Origin: Delphinapterus leucas
Taxonomy: Eukaryota; Chordata; Mammalia; Artiodactyla; Monodontidae
Assembly: GCF_002288925.2 (NCBI RefSeq)
Contig: NW_022098043.1
Span: 7,195,810 to 7,259,809 of the forward strand
DNA: 64,000 nt
Direction of reading: 5' to 3'
A program made the translations under genes and the position numbers. Below, in pieces: positions 32,965 to 45,169 of the stretch (positions are counted from its first letter, which is position 1; each line of letters starts with the position of its first letter). The notes beneath the pieces were generated by a model, which saw only the letters and a list, made by a program, of their open reading frames with translations, was not told where the DNA came from and did no database searches.

Positions 32965-33185
32965 AGTGCTTACTAGATGACAGTCACTGAGCTCAGCACT
33001 TTATTCATACCTAATTCTCACAAATGTAGGCAGCAGGGGAACTATTATTAGCAACATTTTTCAAAGAACCTGAGGGTCAAAGTGGTTAGGTCAACTTGCC
33101 CAAGATCATACAGCTAGAAGGTGGCAGAGCTGAGATCTGAATGCAGGCAATCTGACACCTGGCCCATAACCCCTACACTCTACAG
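32965..33185 (-). mobile_element. MIR SINE, nearly complete
   Basis: Reverse MIR: 'ctgagctcagcactttattc', 'caacttgcccaagatcatac', then 'gagctgagatctgaatgcag'. Confidence 0.88.
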
Positions 33186-33329
33186 GAAATAGGTTCCCTA
33201 TTGAGGCCATACTCCTATCAATTGATAGTGGCTGCCTGGAGCCCTATGTTGAGAAGGATTCTGAGGTTGCCTCTGATATATAATGTAAGAAGGGCTGTGA
33301 TCAATTAGTGATATTTTCTTAACAAATTT

Positions 33330-33860
33330 GACCTGAGAACTCAAAATTCACATTTTCAAGTGAACATGCAATATTTATCAAAATTGACCATATCCTGGCC
33401 CATAAAAAAAGACTCAACATATTTCAAAAGATTGAAATTATTCAGACTATATTCTCTAACCACAAAAGAACTAAACTATAAATCAATAACAAAAAAGAAA
33501 AATTAAAAACCCCAAATGCCTGGAAATTAAACATTAAACTCATCAAAGGAGAAATCAAAAAACTTTTTGGACTGAATGATAATAAAGATACCTCATATTA
33601 AAACTTGAATGATGCAGCTAATGCAGTTCTTAAAGGAAAATTTGTAGCCTCAAAATGGGTATATTAGAAAAGGAGAAAGATTTGGAAATTAGTGATTAAA
33701 ACATCCATCTCAAGAAGCTGAAAAGTAACAGCAAAGGGAAAAAAAAAGAAAAAAGGAAAGAAGAAAACAACAAAGATAAAAGCATAAATCAACAATGCTA
33801 ATAGTTGGTTCTTTGAAAGTATCAATATTAACAAAAAATTGAGTAAGTCATATCTACCAT
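33330..33860 (+). mobile_element. Old L1 ORF2 fragment
   Basis: Decayed L1 endonuclease end and linker ('ccatatcctggcccataaaa', 'gatgcagctaatgcagttct'), interrupted by stops. Confidence 0.75.
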
Positions 33861-34079
33861 AGACAGGGTATTGAGGTAATGACAGAATATGTGCCAGAAA
33901 GTACCTATCCTTGGAACCCTCTACCTTTTATATGGTATATGCTTACAACAGTATTAGTTAAACTGAATTTGAACAAGAGCAGAGAGACACAATATTTAAG
34001 GGATGGTGAGTAATTCAGTTAAGTTGGAGTTGAAATGCTATGAGGGAGACGAATTAGACTGGATTCTGTTGTAGGTGAC

Positions 34080-34460
34080 AGAAGCCCATATCAAATTGAC
34101 TTAAGCAAATAAGAGACTTTATTTGTTTGCATAATTGAAAAGTCCAGGGGGAAGCCTGGCTCTACGCACAGTTGGCTCTAGGTGTTTAAGTGCTGCTGCA
34201 GGAGTGGCTCTTTGTACTTTTTATCCTCATCTTTCTGTATTCATTTAGTTCTCAGGCAGACTCTCCAGCCTAGGCTGGAAGGGCAGTGAGCTACTTGGGT
34301 GTTTTCATGGTGATGGCAGAAGTGCAAGAGAACAAGGGCGCAAGCGTATTTCAGGCAGCTACATGTGACTCATTTGCCAATACACTATTGGTCAAAGCAA
34401 GTCACATGACTAACCCCAAAGTCTAGGGCTTGGGAAATTCTCTCTGCCCATCCTGAGGTT
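34080..34460. mobile_element. Old unclassified interspersed repeat
   Basis: 'atcaaattgacttaagcaaa', 'taattgaaaagtccaggggg' and 'caagtcacatgactaacccc' place it with the unnamed family at 11.5 kb and 13.4-14.9 kb. Confidence 0.45.
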
Positions 34461-34514
34461 GTGGCAAGGATATAAAATAAATAATTAGGAGCACTATTCC
34501 GTCTACATAGATTC

Positions 34515-35870
34515 TAACCCAGCATTGGGCTTTCTGAGTCATAGGGTACATGCATGTTTAATTTCACTTACAAACTGCCCGACTGTTCTCCAGAATGGCT
34601 GCACCAGTCTACATTCCCACCAGCAATTCACAAGGGTGTCTCCCTGAATCCTTACCAATGCTCAGCATTATCCACTTCTCTCATTTTTGCCAGCCTGACG
34701 GATGTGAAATGGCATCTCACTGATGGATTACTTTGTGTTTCTCTGATTATGGATGCATCTAAGTATCTCTGCACCTTGTTAGTCATTTGGATTCCCTTTC
34801 TGTGAGTCGCCTATTCACATCCTTCACTCATTTGCCCTCATGTTTTGGTTCCTTTTCTTACTGATTTGCAGGAGTTCCATGTATAGTCTAGATATGAATC
34901 CCTTGTCAGCTTTTGACATTGAAAACATCTTTTACAAATCAGTTTTCCATCTGTTAATTTTGTTTACAGGGTCCTTCACTGAACAAAAATCTTTGATATA
35001 ATCAAATTCAACATTTCTTCTCATGGCTTTTGCTTTTTGAGTCTAGTTTAGGAGGTGCTTTCCCCCTTTCTAGATCACAAAATATTCTACATTTTTTTTC
35101 TTTCACGTCTAGGTCTTTCATACAGCTGGAATCCACGTTTGTGGTGGCCAAGGGCAAGGAGTCAGTTTTGTTCTAAAAAGTCTGTTCCTTCCTTCTTTGA
35201 TTCATGGTGCCATCTTTGTTACATGTCAGATCTATCTATCATTTATTTTTATCTATCATCACCATCATTGTCACCATCTGTGTCTATATTTGTATCCATG
35301 TCTGTCTGTCTATCTGTGTATATGATAAGACAAGTTCTCCCATTTAGTTTTTCTTTTACAAAGTTGACTTAACTCTTTGTGGACCTTATTCTTACATATA
35401 GAATTTAGAACAAGCCTGATGAGTTTCTCCAAAATGAAATCCAGCTAGAATTTTGCTTGGGATTGTACTGATTCTGTAGCTCAATTTGAGAAGAACCAGC
35501 AAATTTATGATGTTAAGTTACTCTAACCATGAGTATGGAGTAGGTATCCATTTATATCTTTTTTTTATATTCTTTAATAGAATTTTAAAAATTTCACCTT
35601 AGGGATCTTTTGCATTCCTTAAGTTAATTTCTAGAGACTTTTTTTTTTTGAGGTACACAGGCCTCTCACTGTTGTGGCCTCTCCCGTTGCGGAGCACAGG
35701 CTCCGGACGCGCAGGCTCAGCGGCCATGGCTCACGGGCCCAGCTACTCCACGGCATGTGAGGTCTTCCCGGACCGGGGAACGAACCCGTGTCCCTTGCAT
35801 CGGGAGGTGGACTCTCAACCACTGCGCCACCAGGGAAGCCCTAGAGACTTTTAATGTAAATCTTAGGATT
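34515..35870 (-). mobile_element. L1M ORF2/3' part, minus
   Basis: Reverse L1: 'cattcccaccagcaattcac', 'ggatgtgaaatggcatctca', 'tgaatcccttgtcagctttt'. A (tcta)n-like stretch lies at about 35,225-35,325. It is split by a SINE. Confidence 0.8.
35643..35840 (-). mobile_element. Short CHR-type SINE
   Basis: Minus copy. TSD 'ctagagactttt' at 35,631-35,642 and 35,841-35,852. Confidence 0.94.
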
Positions 35871-35879
35871 TAAAATTTT

Positions 35880-37010
35880 TTTTAAATAAACTTAAACATA
35901 TAGGAGAGTTGTAAGAACAATACAAAGAGTTTTTTTCCTGAACCATTTAAGTTTTTCTTGCCAACCTGATGCCCCGTCATCCTCACATACTTTATTGGGT
36001 ATTCCATACAAACAAGGACACTCTCATACATAGCCACCATGTAACCATCAACGTTGGGAAGTTAATACTGACGCATTACTATCATCTCATCCCCAGACCT
36101 CATTCAAGTTTCAACAATTGTCCCAATAATGTTCTTTTTTTAAAAAAATAAATTTGTTTATTTTATTTATTTAGTTTTGGCTGTGTTGGGTCTTTGCTGC
36201 TGTGCGCAGGGCTTTCTCTAGTTGCAGTGAGTGGGGGCTACTCTTCTTTGCGGTGCGCGGGCTTCTCATTGCAATGGCTTCTCTCGTTGTGGAGCAGGGG
36301 CTCTAGGCACGCAGGCTTCAGTAGTTGTGGCACGCGGGCTCAGTAGTTATGGCTCGCGGGCTCTAGAGCACAGGCTCAGTAGTTGTGGTGCACGGTCTTA
36401 GTTGCTCCACGGCATGTGGGATCTTCCCGGACCAGGGATTGAACCCGTGTCCCCCGCGTTGGCAGGCGGATTCTCAACCACTGCACCACCAGGGAAGCCC
36501 CCCAATAATGTTCTTAATGGCAAAAGGAATCACATGTTCAGACCACGTCTTGCATTTGCTTTTCGTGTCTCTTTAATCTCCTTTGGTTTGGAACTGTTCC
36601 TCAGTCTTTCTTTGACTCACATGACCTTGATACTTTTGAAGATCACAGGCAAGTTATTTTACAGAATGTTCCTCAATTTAGATTTGTCTAATATTTCCTC
36701 ATGATTAGATCCAGATTATGCATCTTTGGCAGGAACATCACAGAAGTGATGCTGCATTCTTCCTGTGGCATCCTACCAGATGGCACACAGTTTCAGTTTG
36801 TCCTGTTGCTAATGGTGTTTACTTTGATTGCTTGATTAAGGTGGCATCTGCCAGGTTTTGCCATTGTAAAGTTACTCTTTTTCCCTTTGTAATTAAAAGT
36901 ATTTTGTGGAGTGGTACTTTAAAATTATGTAAATAATCTTTTTTCATGAAACTTTCAATTTATTCATGGCTTTCATTTTATTCAGTCCTTTATTATCATT
37001 ATTTATTTTG
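35880..37010 (-). mobile_element. L1M 3' UTR, minus
   Basis: Phrases such as 'ttcctcatgattagatccag' and 'ggtggcatctgccaggtttt' match a known old L1 3' UTR read in reverse. A long SINE divides it. Confidence 0.75.
36137..36500 (-). mobile_element. Long CHR-type SINE
   Basis: Minus copy. Perfect 15 bp TSD 'cccaataatgttctt' at 36,122-36,136 and 36,501-36,515. Confidence 0.95.
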
Positions 37011-37815
37011 CTCTCAGTTTGTCCTATTTTTGTCTACTGGAAGCCCTTACAAGTTGGACATGTCCTTTTGGCATGTCCTCATCATTCTTTGAGCCCTTCC
37101 TTGCTTTCTCTTATAACAAGATGATCTAGGCTCCTTTTCTACTTTCTCTGCCTGAAACCTGGAATCAGCGATTCATCCAAAGACACCTGGTTCCTTTTAG
37201 TGGAGAATAGTATTTAGAAACTAAGAGCTGAGAACAGGTGTGCTTATTGCTGCTGGAGTATCACTGCTCCCAGGCCCTTTCAAAGCTAGAGAATATATGT
37301 TGCTCTCTTCACCTGTCTCAGGCCCCAGCTTCTCATGCCAGGCTTGCCCCATGCTGGATGCCTTCCTCACCCCACTTGGGCCCCAACACCCCACACAGGC
37401 TGCCCCTCTGCACAGATGTCACTTTTCTGTGTGCCGCCTAATGGCTTTAGGGCTGAATTTCTGGGGGAAGGGCAGGAAAACGAATAAAAAGGAAGAGGAA
37501 GCTAATTTCCCTGTTACTTTAGTATTTTATTTTCCTTTATATTTTTCAGTTGGCTATTGCTGATATGGAAAAATGCTTTCACTTTTTATAAGTAGGTCTT
37601 TTATGTGGTGATTATTGCATTGGTTTTTCTGTGTAGGTGATTAGTAAATAGTCTGCACGTAATGACAGGTTTACCTGTTATCTTCTAATCCTTACATTTC
37701 TTTTGCTTTTCTTTGTAATGTGGGCTAGAATCTCGGGGCTAAGTTATATAGTAGCTGTGATAGCAGGCACCTTTGAGTTGTTTCTGATCTTAGAGGCATC
37801 TAAAGTTTGTCCATT
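37011..37815. other. Unassigned sequence
   Basis: No repeat or exon recognised. Overlapping plus frames of 67 and 107 codons near 37,240-37,563 have no motif. Confidence 0.4.
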
Positions 37816-37830
37816 AAGAATATATTTGTT

Positions 37831-38167
37831 GGACTTCCCTGGTGGCGCAGTGATTAAGAATCCACCTGCCAATGCTGGGGACACGGGTTCGAGCCCTGGT
37901 CTGGGAAGATCCCACATGCCGCGGAGCAACTAAGCTCGTGCGCCACAACTACTGAGCCTGTGCTCTAAGAGAGCCCATGAGCCACAATTACTGAATCCCG
38001 TGTTCCTAGAGCCCGTGCTCTGCAACGAGAGAAGACACCACAGTGAGAAGCCCGCACACCACAACGAAGAGTAGCCCCTCCTCGCCGCAACTAGAGAGAG
38101 CCCGCATGCAGCAACAAAGACCCAATGCAGCCAAAAATAAATAAATAAGTTTATTTTAAAAAAAAGA
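37831..38167 (+). mobile_element. Long CHR-type SINE
   Basis: Plus copy. TSD 'aagaatatatttgtt' (37,816-37,830) versus 'aagaatgtatttgtt' (38,168-38,182). Only 36 bp before an oppositely oriented SINE. Confidence 0.95.
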
Positions 38168-38203
38168 AAGAATGTATTTGTTCTAAATTTTGGGCATATA
38201 ATT

Positions 38204-38419
38204 TTTTGTTTGTTTTGTTTTGTTTTTGTGGTACGCGGGCCTCTCACTGCTGTGGCCTCTCCCGTTGCGGAGCACAGGCTTTGGACGCGCAGGCTCAGCG
38301 GCCATGGCTCACGGGCCCAGCCGCTCCATGGCATGTGGGATCTTCCCGAACTGGGGCACGAACCCGTATCCCCTGCATCGGTAGGCGGACTCTCAACCAC
38401 TGCGCCACCAGGGAAGCCC
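38204..38419 (-). mobile_element. Short CHR-type SINE
   Basis: Minus copy with a (gtttt)n tail and head ending 'caccagggaagccc' at 38,419. With the previous element it forms an inverted pair. Confidence 0.93.
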
Positions 38420-38839
38420 AATTCTCATTTCTTATATGTGATAAACCCCATTTGGCTGTGATTTTATAACATCAACAACAACATAGGATCCAGTTAGCCA
38501 ATATTTTGTTTAGGATTTTCATCTTCATGTTCATAGGTGAAAGAACCTATAATCCTTGTCTTGTTTATTTTTCCAATTTTGAAAGTAAGATTATACCACC
38601 TCATCGAATGTCTTAAACAATTTCTTCTCCCCCTTTTCTCTGATCCCTCTGCTTGAGAATTGAAACTCTGATACCCAGAAAGAGGGATGGATTTAACAAA
38701 GATCACAGAGAGAGGAGAGAGTTTGTGACGTTTTCTACCCTGAAAAAATCCCTCTTGGACATGTCACCCACCTGGGCTCCTTTGTCAGGCAGAAGTGCTC
38801 CAACCACTGCGTGATTATCTATACTTTGTGTGACCAATC
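38420..38839. other. Unassigned sequence
   Basis: 'cagaaagagggatggattta' near 38,680 may be a reverse MIR trace. Nothing else recognised. Confidence 0.4.
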
Positions 38840-38945
38840 AGGTAGAACACTGTGGTCTCAGGTTCAAGTGCTTGCTTTGCCACAGGACTTTGCCTCTATG
38901 ACCTTGTGCGTTGGTTTCCTCCTCCCTAAAATGGGAACATGGGAT
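38840..38945 (+). mobile_element. MIR SINE fragment
   Basis: Forward MIR: 'tctcaggttcaagtgcttgc', 'atgaccttgtgcgttggttt', 'cctccctaaaatgggaac'. Confidence 0.8.
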
Positions 38946-40079
38946 CAGGCAACCCTGAGCCTGTTCTATCCCTGACAGTTGAGGCCTTTGTCATTCTCAG
39001 ACACCCTCCTGGGGTTTTAGGCCAAGCTTCAGGGCACAAACAGAATCTGGTGAAAAGGGAAGTACTTGATGGGAGCATCATCTACACGGGCAGCCAGGGC
39101 CTTGTTTGTGATTCCAGTCTTGGCCTTGATTGCAGCCTTGTGTGGATCTCCACATCTGAGAGAATGGGCTCTGGGTGATGTGTCCGCTGAGGCCATGGGC
39201 AGGGGAGTGAAGGAACCTGGGAGAAGCAGCAGGAAGAAGAACAGACTGCCTTACTACTGACTAGCAGCAGAGTCAAGTCTGCTGGAGCACCGGCCCCGCC
39301 CCAGGACCTCCCTAACCCTTCAGAGGCCTCGTCTGGGTAGAGGAGTGCTTGAGGCCAGGGGAGGCCAGCTCAGCGGGGCTCCGGCTGCTGGGTCTGGGAC
39401 TCCAGCAGAAAGCTGCCTCTGGGGCCTGACCCTCCTGGAGGCCTGATTGGTTCTCCCTGGCCCTCCTCCTTTGGCACCTCCACCATGACTCCCTGCCCCA
39501 GCTCCTGGATGCCAACTCAGCTTTCCAACTCCCAACTGCAAAGCCCATTTCACACCCCAAGCCCCAACCCCCAAATCCCAGCCTAAACTCTGCCCTTTCA
39601 ATCCCAGTACAATTCCTTCCCCTAGACTTACCTAAACAAGGCTCATTCTTAACTGAGTTCTTCATCTCATTCTCCCCAAGGTGTCCTTGGTCACCCACAC
39701 AGGTCTGCTTTGGGCCCAGGGAAATATCTAGGATTGATCTATTTCCCTCTTGACTCATCCAGGCTGCCCATGAAGCTGTCCTAGCTATTCCCAGGGACAC
39801 TCCGTGAGTCTACCCGCTGGCTCCCACCCCACCAGAGCTGGGGCTCCCCCTCCTCTGCCACTCCTAACCTTATTACCTACCAGACTGGGGCTCCATGCTG
39901 GCCTGGGCCCCCTCTAGCCTGCATCATTGCCCCCTTGGGTACTACAACCTGAAAGTTTGCACCAAGTCCTTCCCTCCATGGACATGCTGCCCCCTGCTGG
40001 TCAGTTGGTTATAAAACATGAAATGTTTTCCAGGCCCAGGGAGGCTTGCAGAGCTGCCCTGCTGCGCTCTTACCACAAG
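38946..40079. other. Repeat-poor stretch with CTCF motif
   Basis: No recognised repeats for about 1.1 kb, which is unusual here. Frames of 162 codons (minus, 39,312-39,800) and others have no motif. The CTCF-type site at 39,987 lies at its end. Confidence 0.45.
39987..40000 (-). promoter_or_regulatory. CTCF-type motif
   Basis: The minus strand reads 'ccagcagggggcag', matching every position of the core CCASYAGRKGGCRS. It lies outside any recognised repeat. Confidence 0.65.
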
Positions 40080-40195
40080 TTGTAAACACTTAATGTGCTT
40101 TATCTAATTGAATCTTCACAGCAGCTTCATGAGGAAGGTTCCGTTATTACCCCTATTTTACACATTGGGATGAATGGAGCTGGTTTTGAACCCAG
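40080..40195 (-). mobile_element. MIR SINE fragment
   Basis: Reverse MIR: 'tgtgctttatctaattgaat' then 'ttattacccctattttacac'. Confidence 0.75.
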
Positions 40196-40636
40196 TACAA
40201 CTAGGAATAAGAACGAGAGCAGCTCATCAACCCAGCTCTTCCTTAGGATTCAGAACTGCATCAGGCCTTTCCAACGTGTTGTCTCCTTAAACGTTCTCTC
40301 CCACTTTCCACAACCTGGTATCAAAAGTTCTCCATGGGCCCCACACGGCAACCACCCTGTCCACAAACACAGCCTGCATGGTCTCCCCTGCTCTCAGCTA
40401 GGGACTCTCAAACTGCCCACAACACGTGTGAAACTCCCCACACCTGCATCCCTCCTCAACTTCCTTCCCACTACCCACCGCAGGCCAGTCTGCCTCGGTC
40501 CTCTGGGTCCTGTTCCTTCCTGTCGCCAACTAATTATCCCTCTTTCTCCAGCTCCTTCCACCCCCCATCTCAACCAAAACTTTCCCAGAGACATTTAAAA
40601 TGCTGAAGTCTTTCTCCTCTTAAAAATATAAGCAAA

Positions 40637-40836
40637 TATCCCTGGTGGCACAGTGGTTGAGAGTCCGTCTGCCGATGCAGGGGACACGGGTTCATGCCCC
40701 GGTCCGGGAGGATCCCACGTGCCGCGGAGCGGCTGGGCTCGTGGGCCATGGCCGCTGAGCCTGTGCGTCCAGATCCTGTGCTCTGCAACGGGAGAGGTCA
40801 CAACAGTGAGAGGCCCGCATACCGCAAAAAAAAAAA
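40637..40836 (+). mobile_element. Short CHR-type SINE
   Basis: Plus copy with a slightly eroded 5' end ('atatccctggtggcacag'), A tail of 12, and short TSD 'aagcaaa'. Confidence 0.93.
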
Positions 40837-40874
40837 AGCAAACAACCCCTCCACCCCCCGCTCTTGAACTCTAG

Positions 40875-42560
40875 CTACCCTCTTATTTCTCCTCACAGCA
40901 AAGGTTCTGGAAGGGCTGTCTACACTCACTGTGCTCATTTCCTCACTTCCTCCTCATTTTTCAGCCCAGGCCATTTTGGCTTTTGGCCCACAGCTTCAGC
41001 AAAGCATCCTAAGGTCACCACTCAGGGGACATTGTTCAGGCTCTGGGCACTTGATGTCTCTCTCAGCTGCGCTTAACGCTGTTGGCCACACCCTCCTCTG
41101 TTAAGAGTCCCTCACCTGTGTTTCTGGCTTCTGGTTCTCCTCCCACCTCTCAAGCCTCTCGGCCCCAGCCTCCTCTGATGGCCTGTTATAATTATCTGGC
41201 CATTAGATGCTGGCGCTCCTCTACACTCGGTCCTGGACCCTCTCCTCTTTTCATCCCATTCTCTCACCCTGGGTAATGTCATCCGCACCCATATAGATGC
41301 TGATGACTCCCAAGTGTATACCTCTAGCCCAGTGTCCCAACTGGGAGCAGTTTGGCCCTCCAAGGGACATTCAGCAATGTCTGAAGACATTTGTGGTTGT
41401 CACAACTATGGAGGGATGCTACTGACATCTAGTGGGCAGAGGCCAGGGATGCTGCCAAACATCCTACAATGCACAGGACGGCCCCCACAGCAAAGAATTG
41501 TCTAAGATGCCAATGTCAGCAATACCCAGGCTGAGGACCCCATTCTAGCCTAGCCCTTCCTCTGAACCCCAGAGGTTGGATTGTGGTACAAATCCAACCA
41601 CTTGTACCACATCTCCACTTGGATGTCTCAAACATACCTCAAACTCAACTTGTGCAAGTTGAACTCATGATCTACCCCAACCTGATTCTCTAACAATCTT
41701 CCCCACCTCAGTTGCACCCTGTTATGTAAGCTACAAACCTGGGAGTCATCCTGGAAACCTCCCTCTCCCTCATCTCAGTATCCAGTCCATCACCGCTACT
41801 GCCCATGTTCTCTTACAACCTCTCCAACACCCTACTCCAGATACCATCATCTCCTGTCTAGGCTTTTATAAAAGCATCCTGTCTGGTCTCCTGGCAATGT
41901 CTCAGGGGATTCCCTCCAATCTTTTCACCACACAGCAGCCAGAGCGGTCCACATCAAACTGCGGATCTGATTGTGGTACCTCCTTGTTTGAAACACTGAA
42001 GGCTTCCCATTGCTCTTTGGATTAAGACCCAAAACCTTAACACAGCCTGCAAGGCCACATGTTCCGGACCCTGGCAATTCTCCAGCCTCTCATAAAGCCC
42101 TTGCCCAGCCCCCTCTCGGCACTCTAGTCACCATTGCTCTATTTTTCAGTTCTTCAAATACACTGAGCTCCCTCCCACCCCAGGGCCTTTGCATATGCTG
42201 TTCCTCTGCCTGGACTCTTCTTCTGCTTCCATTCCCTTCACCTAGTTCACTCCTACTCATCCTTTAGATATATCAATAACTTCAGAGGTCACCACTTCAG
42301 GGAGATGTTACATGACCCCAGCATCTAGGTCAAGTTCTATGGTAAACCCTATCAAAGAGCCATGTTTCTTTCCTCACGAAACTTAGTTCAGCACGTAATT
42401 TCCCTGCTTATCCATGCAATGACCTGGTTAATGTCTGTCTCTCTGAGTTGATTCTGTGCCCACCAGGTGGGACCACATCTGTGCTTGTTCACCAGCCCCT
42501 AGCATAGGCCGAGCACTTAGAGGGGGTCAGTACAATCTCTGAAGGACAGAGTGAGTGAAA
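40875..42560 (+). mobile_element. Long L2 copy (ORF end and 3' UTR)
   Basis: Forward L2: 'gcctcctctgatggcctgtt', 'tagatgctgatgactcccaa', 'aggcttcccattgctctttg', 'cagggcctttgcatatgctg', to the 3' end near 42,555. It is the largest L2 in the window and is split by MER20 at 41,330-41,542. Confidence 0.88.
41330..41542 (+). mobile_element. MER20 (hAT-Charlie) nested in L2
   Basis: 'gacattcagcaatgtctgaa', 'gatgctactgacatctagtg' and 'aacatcctacaatgcacagg' match MER20 as I remember it. The size (213 bp) is close to the full element. The 8 bp flanks 'ctctagcc' (41,322-41,329) and 'ttctagcc' (41,543-41,550) match at 7 of 8, as expected for hAT insertion. It is a non-autonomous DNA transposon without coding capacity. 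Confidence 0.92.
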
Positions 42561-42894
42561 TCTGATCTTTCCTTCTGGCAACACAGTGAATCACACCAAG
42601 AAGAATCATCTGAGTCATCACCTTTTCTTTTCCCCTGAAAGGCATTGCTTCTATTCCTTCCTTATCACAAAAGCAATCCATGCTTGTGATGGTAAAATCA
42701 GAAATACAAACAAAGAGAAGGAAGAAAATATAACCCAGCTGCACGTACTATTTCACAAACTACTTTTTAACCTGAGCAATAAAACATGAACAACAGGTAT
42801 AGAGGTGTGTCAGGAGTTACATTTCTTTATTATTGTTTTTCCTGCATAATATCCCATTATGTACAGTGTATAGATTCTTTCTCAATGGACCCGC

Positions 42895-43050
42895 TGCATT
42901 AGAATACCAGGAAGCTCTTTAAAATACAGATTTCAAGCTCCACGCCCAGGAGACTGATTTGGGAGGACTTGGGTGGGTCCCAGGTATTGCTACTTTAAAA
43001 TTTCCCCTGGAGATTCTACTGGGCTTGCCGGGGTTGGGAACCACTCATTG
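42895..43050 (+). mobile_element. MER5-family element
   Basis: 'aggaagctctttaaaataca', 'ctccacgcccaggagactga' and the end 'ggttgggaaccactcattg' match MER5A-type hAT elements. Confidence 0.75.
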
Positions 43051-43398
43051 AACGAATCCTATATTTGGGGCCACGAAGGGAGCACCCAACATTTTGTTAT
43101 TCCTAGTTGTGCAGCAATGAGAATCCTTATGTCTGCACTAGCAAATGACCTCAGCTCTTTCAGAAAGCTGGTTCTCGGGGTGGCCTTGCACAGTGGTAAG
43201 CCTGGCTGGGCCATGCTGCCAAGCCACTTTGAGTTTTCGATCCCCTTTCTCTTGATCAGGTCTCTTCTCCAACGTCAAGTCAAGACTGACTTGATCTGGG
43301 AAGGGTAAAGCAGTGGTGGGAGAAGCATGGTTTTTCATTTCTTTACTTTATGCCCTTCTGAATAGTTTGATTTTGTGATGACTGGCATGTATTTTTTT

Positions 43399-43802
43399 AA
43401 TTACTTTTACACTAAGACTTGGGATTTACTTTATTTAATTTTAAATGTTTTATTTATTTATTTTTGGCTACGTTGGGTTTTTGTTGCTGCCCGTGGACTT
43501 TCTTCTAGTTGTGGTGAGCGGGGGGCTGCTCTTTGTTGCAGTGCATGGGCTTCTCATTGCGGTGGCTTCTCCTATTGCAGAGCGTGGGCTCTAGGCACAC
43601 AGGCTTCAGTAGTTGTGGCACACGGACTCTAGAGCGCAGGCTCAGTAGTTGTGGCTCGCGGGCTGTAGAGCACAGGCTCAGCAGCTGTGGCGCACGGGCT
43701 TAGTTGCTCCGTGGCATGTGGGATCTTCCCGGACCAGGGCTCGAACCCGTGTCCCCTGCATTGGCAGGCAGGTTCTTAACCACTGCGCCACCAGGGAAGC
43801 CC
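43399..43802 (-). mobile_element. Long CHR-type SINE with extra 3' flank
   Basis: The SINE proper is about 43,453-43,802 on the minus strand. Its likely TSD is 'ggcatgtattttttt' (43,384-43,398) and 'ggcatgtattctttt' (43,803-43,817), leaving about 55 bp of non-SINE sequence (43,399-43,452) between the SINE tail and the left duplication. Confidence 0.85.
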
Positions 43803-44149
43803 GGCATGTATTCTTTTTGCAATTAAAAAAAAAAACAAAACAAATAGGATTTTCTGAAATGTCAAATGAGCTTCCAGCCTGGATGGATCTCTTTTGCTGA
43901 GCTCTGACCTTGCCCTCCAGCTGCTTCCTTGCGACCCTCAGTTGTTGAACAGATATCTCAAAATTGACACACATGTGAAAATTAACAGAGCCAAACTCAT
44001 TCTCCTCTCTCAAACCTGCTTCGCCACAGTAGATGGCACCTCCGCTCACCTAGCTGCTTGGACAGAAGCAGGGAGCCCTCAGCACCCTCTCCCTCACCCC
44101 CAATATCCATCCTTCCCAAGCCCTGGGGATTCTGTCTACGGATCTCATC

Positions 44150-44815
44150 TCACACCGGTCCAGTTCTCTCCATCCCCACCACCATCATCTTGGTCTAAGC
44201 TGTCTTCACCACTTGCTGGACTTCTGCATCTCACCCCCAAACAAGCCATTTTACCCGTGGTAACCAGAGTGTTCTTTCAAAACCTAAGTTATATCAAGAC
44301 AACCTGACTCAGGATTTTCTGATAACTTCCTGTTGTACTTAGGATGAAATCCAAGTCTTGAAGGTGGCCTACCAGCCCCACGTGGTCTGGCCCTTGCCCA
44401 CCTCTTCTTACTTTACCTCTCTCTCGGCTGCAACAGCCCTGGCCTCCAGTGACTCCTCCTGATGGGAGGCGAAGCTCCTTCCCACCTGAATGTCTTCATA
44501 CATCTCTGGAACATTCTTCTCACCAAACCTCACCTTCCCTTGGCTCTCAACTTGAGTGCCCTTCTCCAGGGGTTTCCCTGACCTGATCTAGGGTAGAGCC
44601 CCCTCCACCTTCTTTCTAGCTGCTTGTGCTTCTTCATAACCCTCAGCCTCCATTGCAATGATATGTTTAGGTGTCTGATAATTGGCTATTGTTGGCTTCA
44701 CTTACTGGAATGTCAGCTCCCTGAGAGAGTAGAGACATGGCTGTTTGTTCACCGTGAATCCAGCACTAGCGCAGTACCTGACACATGTAAGTTCTAAGTA
44801 CATGTCCATTAAAGA
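44150..44815 (+). mobile_element. L2 3' region
   Basis: Forward L2: 'taggatgaaatccaagtctt', 'ccctgagagagtagagacat', 'agcactagcgcagtacctga'. Confidence 0.82.
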
Positions 44816-44824
44816 CGTTGAAGG

Positions 44825-45130
44825 ACAAGGGGTAAGAGTATCATTCTTCCTGTTTTAAAGGGGAGACAATACGGGCCTGAAATGTAAAGGGACTTACCTG
44901 ATGTCATACAGCAAGTCAGTGGAGCTCAGGGATCTCACCCTGTAGACCCTGGATAAAGTGCTCCCCTACCATTTTAGGCTGTCCATCATTTAAACTCACC
45001 ATAACTCTGAGAGGAAAGGGATGGTCTCCTCATGTCACAGGTAACTGCAAATTCAGGCCCACTGAGGTCATGTGACTTACCGAAAGTCACCGGGTTAAGA
45101 GAGTGGACACTGTGCTCATACCCAGTCTGC
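44825..45130 (-). mobile_element. Two consecutive MIR fragments
   Basis: Reverse MIR at 44,825-44,975 ('catacagcaagtcagtggag') and again at 44,980-45,130 ('gtgacttaccgaaagtcacc'). Confidence 0.75.
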
Positions 45131-45169
45131 TCTCTCTCTGTTCTTTCTCCTACAACAAACTCCAGTCCA

